In this document: positions 53,072 to 60,708 of the stretch, piece after piece
Layout of the letters: each line of letters opens with the position of its first letter
Position numbering within the stretch: the stretch's first letter is position 1
NCBI RefSeq assembly: GCF_010994275.1
Contig: NZ_WMCD01000011.1
Span: forward strand, 1-64,000
DNA length: 64,000 nucleotides
Source of the DNA: Cyclobacterium jeungdonense
Lineage (GTDB): Bacteria > Bacteroidota > Bacteroidia > Cytophagales > Cyclobacteriaceae
Direction: 5' to 3'
Program-made: the position numbers and the translations under genes
The notes under the pieces: generated by a model
Database searches by the model: none
What the model was told of the DNA's origin: nothing
Seen by the model: the letters and a program-made list of their open reading frames with translations, nothing else

Positions 53072-53420
53072 CATCGAATAGTTAAGTCCTGAAAGGGCTG
53101 GATATTTTCCTACGTCTGATGTATGGATCGACAAATTTATTTCGCCCATTCAGGGCTAGGGATGTCTTTATTGATGTTTTCACAGGGCTTCACCCTGTGT
53201 TTTGGTATTGCGCCCCTACCGGGCTTTCGAAACGAAAGTTAAATTTCGGGTAGGACTAACAATGAATGAAAATTAGAGCTGTAACATTTTTCAGAAGGGA
53301 ACACTTTTTCATTCCTCCAAGCCCTGAAAGGGCGAAATCTCCCAGCGATGGGTGCAGCCCATCGATAAGGAACCCCATCGAATAGTTGAGCCCTGAAGGG
53401 GCGGGATATTTTTTCCTGAG
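53072..53420. repeat. Cluster of REP-like repeats with AGCCCTGAAAGGGC core
   Basis: Two direct copies of a roughly 45-base unit beginning CCATCGAATAGTT occur at 53072-53116 and 53376-53420. Further core copies are AGCCCTGAAAGGGC (53320-53333) and an inverted-orientation version near 53142. Hairpins CGATGGG / CCCATCG (53346-53364) and CACAGGG / CCCTGTG lie between them. The stretch 52545-53698 has no supported gene. The family looks like the short palindromic repeats common in Bacteroidota intergenic regions. Confidence 0.65.
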
Positions 53421-53698
53421 TTGATAATGTGGTCTTTACCAGGTTATCCGCCTCTAATCTTCTCTAAATGGAGTAATTCAATATATTTCTAACCAACATG
53501 CCCATCATGAAAGGAAGACATTCCAGGAAGTGTACCGGGTATTTTTAGAATAATATAATGTTGAATACGATGAGAGATATGTTTGGGACTAAGGAGAATA
53601 CTTCCTGGAAGTTGGTATTTTGCCCTTTATGGATTTGGCCTTTACCTCCTGTTCTTTTTTGGACGCAAAATTAACCCTTATTCAATTAATCCCCCCAT

Positions 53699-55738
53699 TT
53701 AGTTTTCCTGTATTTCCAAACCGGCCCGTTTTATTAAGGCATTGGTCTCAGGACCTCTTCCCCGGAATCTTTTGTAGAGTATTTCCGGATGCTCCTTTCC
53801 TCCCATCGCCAGGATATTGTCCCGAAAGGAGTGAGCTGTTTCCGGGTCAAAAATCCCATTTTCGAGAAACAGTTCAAAGGCATCCGCATCCAGGACTTCT
53901 GCCCATTTGTAACTGTAATAGCCGGCCGCATATCCTCCTTGAAAAATATGGGAAAAGGAAGCACTCATCTGGGTGCCTTCGACTGGTTCCAGAAGTTCAG
54001 CAGATTTGGTGACCTCCCTTTCAAAAGTAGCAATATCTTCAATTTTGGAAGGATCGGTTGAATGATAGGCCATATCGAGTAAAGCCAGACTGATCTGCCG
54101 CACGGTTTGATATCCCTGATGGAAATTGGCTGCTTTTTTTATCCGCTCTATCAGTTGTTTAGAAATGGGCTCTCCGGTTTGATAATGCTTTGCGAATAGA
54201 TCCAGGCAATCCTTTTCATAGCACCAGTTTTCAAAAATCTGAGAAGGAAGCTCCACAAAATCCCAATACACATTAGTTCCAGATAGGGATTCAAAAGTCC
54301 CATCTGCCAACATACCATGTAAGGCATGCCCAAACTCATGGAAAAGGGTGGTCACTTCATTGAAGGTAAGTAAGGAAGGTTTGGTTTTGGTAGGTTTCGT
54401 AAAATTACAAACAATAGACACGTGTGGACGTTGTTCCTTGTTCCCTTTTCGTTTTTGACCACGGTAGATGGTCATCCAGGCACCGTTTCTTTTTCCTGCC
54501 CGGGGGAAAAAATCAGCGTAGAATACCGCTAAATGAGCTCCATTTTCATCCTTTACTTCATATGCTTTGACATCTTTATGGTATACCGGGATGGTAGTGT
54601 TTTCTTCAAAGGTAATTCCAAATAATTTCTGAGCGGTCTGGAAAACACCCTTTATGGAACTGTTTAATTCAAAATAAGGCTTAAGTAACTCGTCATCTAC
54701 TTCAAATTTTTTCATTTTGAGTTTCTCCGCATAGTAGCCGACATCCCATTTCTGAAGCTTTTCCAACCCGTCTTTTTTCCTGGCAAAGGCCTCTAGTTCT
54801 TTCATTTCGGCTACCGCTTTGGGATACGCTTTTTGAAGTAACTCCTGCAAAAAATCCATGACCTGCTTCTCGTCTTTAGCCATTCTTTCTTCCAGGACAA
54901 AGGCGGCAAAATTGGGGTATTTTAGAAGTTTGGCCCGTTCGTTTTTCAGTTGCACCATCTCCTTTATTATTTCCCGGTTGTCCAGGGCATCCCCTTTTGA
55001 AGCTTTCGTATTGTAGGCAATGAACAGTTCCTTTCTTAACTCCCGGTTGGCAGCATAGGTCATAAATGGAATGTAGCTGGGATAGGCAAGGGTAAATACC
55101 CATTTTCCGGGTTTTCCTTTTTCTTCTGCCGTTTGGGAAGCCGCCTCAATTACACCTTCAGGTAGACCTTCCAGGTCTCCTTCATTACTGATTACCAGCT
55201 CGTAGGAATTGGTTTCCTTCAATACATTTTCCCCAAATTGCAGGCCTAGTCTGGACAGCTTCTGGTCGATTTCCCGCAATCGCTTTTTTCCACTCGCATC
55301 CAATAGTGCTCCATTCCGGATGAAAGATTTATAGGTTTTTTCCAATAGGGTATTTTCTTCCGTGGTTAAGTCTAGTTCTTCCTTTTGAGAGTAGACTTTA
55401 TGGATTCGGTCGAATAAATCCTCGTCCAAGAGAACATCATTACTGTGTGCGGATAGCAGCGGGGAAATTTCTCGGGCCAGTTTTTGAATTTCTTCATTGG
55501 TCTCCGCTGCATTCATGTTAAAGAAAATGGAGGCAACTCTTGATAATTTTTCCCCTGAATTTTCCAGGTGGACGATGGTATTAACGAAATCTGGTTTGGA
55601 CTCTTTTTTTATATGGGAAATTTCCTCTTTTGCCTGTACGATGGCTTCTTTTATGGCAGGAAGGAAATGTTCGTCTTTGATCAACTGAAATGGAGCGGTT
55701 TCAAAAGGGGTATTGAATTTTTCCAGTAATGGATTCAT
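53699..55738 (-). CDS. M3-family metallopeptidase (oligopeptidase/Dcp-like)
   Basis: A 679-residue zinc peptidase that degrades short peptides. The HExxH motif is in LFHEFGHALHG near residue 466, with the third ligand Glu expected in the segment TNVYWDFVELPSQIFENW. It opens MNPLLEKFNTPFETAPF and has no signal peptide, so it acts in the cytoplasm. It is divergent from the DinB gene with a 38-base gap; a TAnnTTTG box at 55761-55768 lies on its strand. Confidence 0.93.
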   Translation of the reverse strand: MNPLLEKFNTPFETAPFQLIKDEHFLPAIKEAIVQAKEEISHIKKESKPDFVNTIVHLENSGEKLSRVASIFFNMNAAETNEEIQKLAREISPLLSAHSNDVLLDEDLFDRIHKVYSQKEELDLTTEENTLLEKTYKSFIRNGALLDASGKKRLREIDQKLSRLGLQFGENVLKETNSYELVISNEGDLEGLPEGVIEAASQTAEEKGKPGKWVFTLAYPSYIPFMTYAANRELRKELFIAYNTKASKGDALDNREIIKEMVQLKNERAKLLKYPNFAAFVLEERMAKDEKQVMDFLQELLQKAYPKAVAEMKELEAFARKKDGLEKLQKWDVGYYAEKLKMKKFEVDDELLKPYFELNSSIKGVFQTAQKLFGITFEENTTIPVYHKDVKAYEVKDENGAHLAVFYADFFPRAGKRNGAWMTIYRGQKRKGNKEQRPHVSIVCNFTKPTKTKPSLLTFNEVTTLFHEFGHALHGMLADGTFESLSGTNVYWDFVELPSQIFENWCYEKDCLDLFAKHYQTGEPISKQLIERIKKAANFHQGYQTVRQISLALLDMAYHSTDPSKIEDIATFEREVTKSAELLEPVEGTQMSASFSHIFQGGYAAGYYSYKWAEVLDADAFELFLENGIFDPETAHSFRDNILAMGGKEHPEILYKRFRGRGPETNALIKRAGLEIQEN

Positions 55739-55760
55739 ATCGTATATTTATATTGAAATG

Positions 55761-55768
55761 CAAAATTA
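55761..55768 (-). promoter_or_regulatory. Probable promoter of the M3 peptidase gene, -7 box TAATTTTG
   Basis: The minus strand reads TAATTTTG, an exact -7 match 22 bases upstream of the start codon. A CTTG lies 15 bases farther upstream, somewhat close for the -33 element. Confidence 0.5.
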
Positions 55769-55776
55769 ACAAAATA

Positions 55777-56331
55777 ATGGAGACAAGTAAGGGATTGCCA
55801 GAACCTAAAGCCGGAACTTACCACCTGTTTTACAAGGGGTATATAGAGCGGGTTTCCGGAAGGGATTTGAGAAAAATTTCTGCGGAGCAGGAACATTTCA
55901 TTTCAAGTGTGTACGGAGATTTGTCCCCAGCAGCCGCAGCCAAAAGTTATCAACCTGGAAAATGGTCCTTCAATCAGGTCTTGGGACATGTGCTGGACAC
56001 GGAAAAAATAATGCATTTCAGGGCATTGTGCATCAGTAGGGGAGAGAAGGCTCCCTTACCCGGATTCGACCAGGATCTTTATGTCAAATCTGCGGGATTT
56101 GAATCCCAGTCTCCCCAAAAAATTCTGGCCTCCTTCCTCCTTCACCGGCAATTATTTTGGGAATTTATTGAGGACATATCGTTGGATCAGTGGCACTTCG
56201 AAGGAATCGTAAGGGATCAAACCATGGCTTTTTCAGCATTGGTTTACATCATTTTTGGGCATATGGAGCACCATGTGGAACTTCTGAGAAAACATTACCT
56301 TCCCTTGCTTCATCCCGGATCTTCTTTGTGA
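55777..56331 (+). CDS. DinB-family protein
   Basis: Start is placed at ATG 55777 (METSKGLPEP); the frame is open to 55729 but that start would lie inside the divergent promoter. The 184-residue four-helix protein has the putative metal-binding His residues in LGHVLDTEKI and FGHMEHHVELL. DinB-like proteins in this phylum are often thiol-S-transferase-like, but the role here is unknown. Confidence 0.8.
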   Translation: METSKGLPEPKAGTYHLFYKGYIERVSGRDLRKISAEQEHFISSVYGDLSPAAAAKSYQPGKWSFNQVLGHVLDTEKIMHFRALCISRGEKAPLPGFDQDLYVKSAGFESQSPQKILASFLLHRQLFWEFIEDISLDQWHFEGIVRDQTMAFSALVYIIFGHMEHHVELLRKHYLPLLHPGSSL

Positions 56332-56363
56332 TTTTTATTACTGTTTTCTTTTGATACAGAAAG

Positions 56364-56371
56364 TATCTTTG
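56364..56371 (+). promoter_or_regulatory. Probable thioredoxin promoter, -7 box TATCTTTG
   Basis: TATCTTTG matches the consensus exactly, 24 bases upstream of the thioredoxin ATG. The only TTTG upstream is too close to serve as -33. Confidence 0.5.
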
Positions 56372-56395
56372 TAAGCAAATTAAACAGAAAGTATT

Positions 56396-56713
56396 ATGGC
56401 CAGTGGAAAAAGTTTCTCAGAAATTATAAATAGTGACCAACCCGTATTGGTGGATTTTTACGCAACCTGGTGCGGCCCATGTCAAATGATGCAACCCATC
56501 CTTCAGGAAACAGCAGCCAAAGTAGGGGCGAAAGCAAAAATTATCAAAATTGATGTGGATAAAAACCCGCTAGCTGCCAGTAAATATCAAGTCAGAGGTG
56601 TGCCAACGTTGATCTTATTTCAGCATGGCAAACCAGTATGGAGGCAGTCTGGAGTGGTTCCCGCCCACCAATTGATTCAGGTTATCAACCGGCAGGTGGC
56701 TGAAACTGCCTAA
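56396..56713 (+). CDS. trxA: Thioredoxin
   Basis: A 105-residue cytoplasmic thioredoxin with the active site WCGPCQ (Cys 26 and Cys 29) and the cis-Pro in GVPTLILF. It reduces protein disulfides using thioredoxin reductase, which is not in the window. Length and motifs are normal. The symbol is functional only; bacteria often carry several thioredoxins. Confidence 0.9.
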   Translation: MASGKSFSEIINSDQPVLVDFYATWCGPCQMMQPILQETAAKVGAKAKIIKIDVDKNPLAASKYQVRGVPTLILFQHGKPVWRQSGVVPAHQLIQVINRQVAETA

Positions 56714-56726
56714 GTCAGTTTTAGTC

Positions 56727-57206
56727 CTACCTCCTTTTAAATGACCAGGTGATGGCAAAGGAGGCGGGGCTTTCTCCGTTAGGAAGTTGACTGCTTACGG
56801 CTACTGTGACGGTGGCGGTATCTCCCGGGTACCTCAATCCGGCAATGGTCTCCTGAATTTTCTTCCCGTCAAGGCATGACATTGTGACCGTTTGATTGGC
56901 TTTCTTATGGAATGTTGCTTCAAAATTGGTCACCAGCATGGAATAGGAGCCTTTTCCTGTAATATGTAGCATGCAGAGGGCACCACTTGCCAATTCCGCG
57001 GCCCCGGCCATTGCTGAGAAATAAATGGAACGGAAAGGGTTTGTGGATCTCCAGTTAAAGGGAAGTCGGGTGTGACATTGCGCAAGATCCAAGCGAGAAA
57101 TTCGTATCCCCCAAAAAATTACGGATGGTAATTTTCGCATCATGTACCAAACAAATGAGGGAGGAGAAACCAGGGCTTTTTGTATTTCTTGTTGGCGGGT
57201 ATTCAT
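56727..57206 (-). CDS. DUF4442-domain protein (hotdog thioesterase-like)
   Basis: Start is placed at ATG 57206 (MNTRQQEIQKAL), giving 159 residues; the open frame to 57335 would cross a terminator hairpin. The central region TNPFRSIYFSAMAGAAELASGAL matches the helix of hotdog-fold thioesterase-like proteins of the DUF4442/PaaI type, split here at about residue 70. The substrate is unknown. It converges with thioredoxin, 13 bases apart. Confidence 0.75.
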   Translation of the reverse strand: MNTRQQEIQKALVSPPSFVWYMMRKLPSVIFWGIRISRLDLAQCHTRLPFNWRSTNPFRSIYFSAMAGAAELASGALCMLHITGKGSYSMLVTNFEATFHKKANQTVTMSCLDGKKIQETIAGLRYPGDTATVTVAVSSQLPNGESPASFAITWSFKRR

Positions 57207-57270
57207 AATGAAAGGGACTGAAGCATTTGATCGCCGGTTTTTGAGTGGGAAGTCAATGTTTTTACAATAT

Positions 57271-57304
57271 AAAAAAACCGTAGCCAAAATGGCTACGGTT
57301 TTTC
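57271..57304 (-). terminator. Intrinsic terminator of the CHRD gene
   Basis: Perfect 10-base stem AACCGTAGCC / GGCTACGGTT with a 5-base loop, flanked by A and T runs on both sides, so it can work in either direction. It lies about 70 bases past the CHRD stop. Confidence 0.85.
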
Positions 57305-57371
57305 CTTTATAAACCCATACTAAAATTTTTATCACCCTTATTTGGCTAAACCTAGGTGAAAAATAATTTTT

Positions 57372-59702
57372 CTAGACCGCTACCAGTACATTGCTTCCAA
57401 TGTTTCCCTGAGCCACGATGACACCGAGTTGCTCGGGAGATAAGTGAACGTTAACATAACCATCAATCGTTTGAAGATCTTCATAAGTTAAGGCCGTTCC
57501 ATCGTCCAATGCCCGCAATGTGGTCTGACTCATTCCGGTCGTTCCATTCACCGGATTAAAGGAAACAATAATCCCCCCTCCTGTTGCCGCAGAATTGGCA
57601 TGAATATGAGCTGGATGAATTCCTCCATCGGGCGTATTTTCCAATTGGATGGTGGCCAAAGTGAATCCGTTTTGCCTCTCGCTAAAGGTGATCGTTCCGC
57701 TGATCCCTGGTACGGCCAACTCTCCGAGGTCGTAACTGGAAGTCATTCCAGTCAATTCATTTCCCCCAATATCTCCCTGGGCCACAATTACACCCAATTG
57801 ATTTATGGACAAGTGTACGTTCACATATCCGTCGATGGTCAACAAATCTTCATACATAAGGGGAGTACCGTCGTCCAATCCTCGAATGGTCGTTTTACTC
57901 ATCCCAGAGCTTCCGTCCACCGGATTGAAAGAAACGATAATTCCTCCGCCCTCGGCCGCAGAATTGGCATGAATGTGAGCCGGGTGAATTCCGCCATCCG
58001 GAGTATTGTTTAGTTGTATGGTCGCCAGGGTAAAACCATTCATTCGCTCTTCAAAGGTGATCGATCCATCGATGCCAGGAACTGCCCGTTCATTCAAGGA
58101 ATACATTTTCATTACCCCGGTCAATTCATTTCCACCAATGTCTCCCTGAGCTACAATTACGCCCAGCTGATTCAAGGAAAGATGCACGTTTACATACCCG
58201 TCCATCTCCATGATTTGCTCATAAGTAAGCAATTCTCCTGAGTCTTGTGAGCGAATGGTGGTTTTGCTCATTCCACTTGTACCATCAACGGGGTTAAAGG
58301 AAACCAAAATTCCTCCGCCTTCAGCAGCGGAATTGGCATGGATATGGGCCGGATGAATCCCTCCATCCGGGGTATTATTTAGCATGATGGTGGCCAAGGA
58401 AAATCCATTTTTTCGCTCTTCAAAAGTAATGGACCCATCAATACCGGGAACAGCTAGTTCGTTAAGTGGATACATTTTACTTACTCCTGTTAATTCATTA
58501 GCACCTATATCACCCTGGGCTACGATGGTACCTAGTTGGTTCATGGACAGATGCACGTTTACATAACCGTCCAGTTCAAGAATTTGATCATACATTAAAG
58601 GTTGTCCGTTGTTTAATGCGCGAATGGTAGTCTGACTCATTCCGGTTGTTCCATCTACAGGGGTAAAGGAAACGATGATTCCACCACCTTCGGCTGCAGA
58701 ATTTGCATGGATATGGGCCGGATGCGTACCCCCTTCGGGTGTATTTTCCAATTGAATGGTGGCCAGAGTAAATCCATTCATACGTTCTTTAAATGTAATT
58801 GAACCCGAGATTCCCGGTACCGCTAATTCATTCAATGAATATTCTTTAAAATTTTCAGTGAGTTCATTACTTCCGATATCACCTTGCGCTACGATCGTTC
58901 CCAAGTCATTTGCACTCAGGTGGACGTTGACATATCCGTCTATGTTGAGTATATCTTCATAGCTAATGGGATTTCCCGCATCATCGGTTCGAATAATGGT
59001 TCGGCTCATGCCAGTGGTACCATCCACGGGATTGAAGGATACAAGAATTCCTCCTCCTTCGGCTGCAGAATTAGCATGTATATGGGCTGGGTGAGAACCT
59101 CCTGAGGGTGTACCTTCTATTTCCAGCGTGGCCACTGTGAACCCACCAACGCTCTTTTCAAATAATATGGTACCGCTGATACCATCTACATCTTTGGTAA
59201 GCAAGTTATAGCGTTTGGAATTACCATCCAGCGCGTTTCCGCCAATGTCTCCCTGCGCTACTACCGTTTCCAACTGCCCGTAGGCTAAATGCACATTAAC
59301 ATACCCTTCAAAAGCAATCAGTCGTTCGTAATCGATAAAAGTGCCATCGTCTAACTGATTGACCAGGGTAACACTGGTTCCCGTTGTACCATTTATCGGT
59401 TCCAGCGAAATGGCAATATCCCCTCCCTCAGCAGCGGAGTTAAAATGAATGTGAGCCGGGTGGGCTCCCCCATCGGGAGTTCCGCTCAAGTTTATCGTCA
59501 CTTTGGTATATCCGCCTTCTCCTTCTTCAAAAACCACATTTCCGCTTATTCCGGAACCATCTACAGCATTTAAAGGATACCCCCTGCTACCACTCAATAA
59601 TTCCAGAGCATCTGTAGGGCTTTGTTCGTCTACACAGGATTGCACGAATAAACTTCCAGCAATGCCCAGCATGAGAATCAAAAATTGATAATACTTTTTC
59701 AT
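57372..59702 (-). CDS. Exported lipoprotein with six tandem CHRD repeats
   Basis: A 776-residue protein with a lipoprotein signal (VQSCVDE, Cys 23) followed, from about residue 42, by six CHRD-type repeats. Each repeat has PAHIHFNSA-like and GYVNVHLS-like motifs, whose His residues could bind metal. The period is exactly 369 bases (123 residues) throughout. The third to sixth units are the most alike. CHRD domains were first seen in chordin; the bacterial role is unknown. No enzyme domain is present. Confidence 0.88.
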   Translation of the reverse strand: MKKYYQFLILMLGIAGSLFVQSCVDEQSPTDALELLSGSRGYPLNAVDGSGISGNVVFEEGEGGYTKVTINLSGTPDGGAHPAHIHFNSAAEGGDIAISLEPINGTTGTSVTLVNQLDDGTFIDYERLIAFEGYVNVHLAYGQLETVVAQGDIGGNALDGNSKRYNLLTKDVDGISGTILFEKSVGGFTVATLEIEGTPSGGSHPAHIHANSAAEGGGILVSFNPVDGTTGMSRTIIRTDDAGNPISYEDILNIDGYVNVHLSANDLGTIVAQGDIGSNELTENFKEYSLNELAVPGISGSITFKERMNGFTLATIQLENTPEGGTHPAHIHANSAAEGGGIIVSFTPVDGTTGMSQTTIRALNNGQPLMYDQILELDGYVNVHLSMNQLGTIVAQGDIGANELTGVSKMYPLNELAVPGIDGSITFEERKNGFSLATIMLNNTPDGGIHPAHIHANSAAEGGGILVSFNPVDGTSGMSKTTIRSQDSGELLTYEQIMEMDGYVNVHLSLNQLGVIVAQGDIGGNELTGVMKMYSLNERAVPGIDGSITFEERMNGFTLATIQLNNTPDGGIHPAHIHANSAAEGGGIIVSFNPVDGSSGMSKTTIRGLDDGTPLMYEDLLTIDGYVNVHLSINQLGVIVAQGDIGGNELTGMTSSYDLGELAVPGISGTITFSERQNGFTLATIQLENTPDGGIHPAHIHANSAATGGGIIVSFNPVNGTTGMSQTTLRALDDGTALTYEDLQTIDGYVNVHLSPEQLGVIVAQGNIGSNVLVAV
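57375..59579 (-). repeat. Six tandem 369-base coding repeats
   Basis: The same position in successive units (GAATTGGCA or close variants) falls at 57592, 57961, 58330, 58699, 59068 and 59437, exactly 369 bases apart each time. The two units nearest the signal peptide are the most diverged. The last, C-terminal unit ends a few residues early. Confidence 0.9.
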
Positions 59703-59888
59703 AACTTGTTTAAGGACTAGGTTAAAATTCGTTTACTTGTTGATTTGTTAACCAATTCTATGGTAATATGTTTTACGTCTGTGAAATTTTTTGGTTGATT
59801 TACAATATGATAGCTTTTATATTTTGCTTATTTACCGTTTTCTGGCATCTTTTTTGAAGTTTTGAGGACATTCTTCAACGTCGATATT

Positions 59889-60692
59889 ATGTTCAAAAAA
59901 ATTATTACATTTCTTTTTATAGGTCTTATTGCCTACAGCTGTGCCACCGTTCCATTTAGCGGCCGAAGACAGTTGAACCTTGTTAGTAATGCCGAAGTGT
60001 TGCCGCTTTCCTACGATCAATATGAGAAGGTGCTGGAGGAAAGTGAGGTAATAACCAATAGCACTGAGGGAAAGCAAGTAGTAAATGTGGGGAGGAAGAT
60101 AGCTGCTGCCGTAGAAAAATACCTGGAAGAGAACGGACAATCCGATATGACTGAGGGATTTTCCTGGGAATTCAATTTGCTGAAAAACGAACAGGTAAAT
60201 GCCTGGTGCATGCCAGGTGGGAAAGTGGCTTTTTATACAGGGATCTTACCCATATGCCAGGACGAAACAGGAATAGCTGTGGTCATGGGGCACGAAGTAG
60301 CGCATGCCATTGCTAACCATGCCCGGGAACGCATGTCGCAAGGAATGGTAGCCAATGGGTTATTGGGAGGAATTCAGGCTGCCATGGGAGAAAACCCTAC
60401 CCTGACCCAGACTATCTTTTTACAGGCCATTGGTTTTGGTGGGCAAGTGGGTATGTTGAAATTTTCCCGGGATCAGGAATTGGAAGCGGATCAGCTTGGA
60501 TTGATTTTTATGGCAATCGCTGGATACGACCCTCGGGAAGCACCTGCATTCTGGGAAAGAATGAACGCCCAGGCAGAGGGTCCCAGGCCACCCGAATTTC
60601 TTTCCACTCACCCAGGTCCGGAAAGAAGAATTGATCAATTAAACGATCAAATGAACGAGGCTATGGAGTATTACAGAGAAAACCAACCCTAA
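59889..60692 (+). CDS. M48-family metalloprotease, exported lipoprotein
   Basis: Start is placed at ATG 59889 (MFKKIITFLF). The 267-residue protein has a lipoprotein signal (AYSCAT) and an Oma1/BepA-like M48 protease domain with HExxH in VMGHEVAHAIANH (near residue 134) and the third-ligand region LEADQLGL. Relatives degrade or refold misassembled periplasmic and outer-membrane proteins. It converges on the GH31 gene, with 16 bases between stops. Confidence 0.9.
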   Translation: MFKKIITFLFIGLIAYSCATVPFSGRRQLNLVSNAEVLPLSYDQYEKVLEESEVITNSTEGKQVVNVGRKIAAAVEKYLEENGQSDMTEGFSWEFNLLKNEQVNAWCMPGGKVAFYTGILPICQDETGIAVVMGHEVAHAIANHARERMSQGMVANGLLGGIQAAMGENPTLTQTIFLQAIGFGGQVGMLKFSRDQELEADQLGLIFMAIAGYDPREAPAFWERMNAQAEGPRPPEFLSTHPGPERRIDQLNDQMNEAMEYYRENQP

Positions 60693-60708
60693 ACCAAATA
60701 GCTACTGA

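Noticed and set aside
52423..53430. A CRISPR array, because of repeated units near 53 kb
   Set aside because: Repeats are few, differ in orientation and spacing, and are not separated by regular spacers; no cas genes are in the window.
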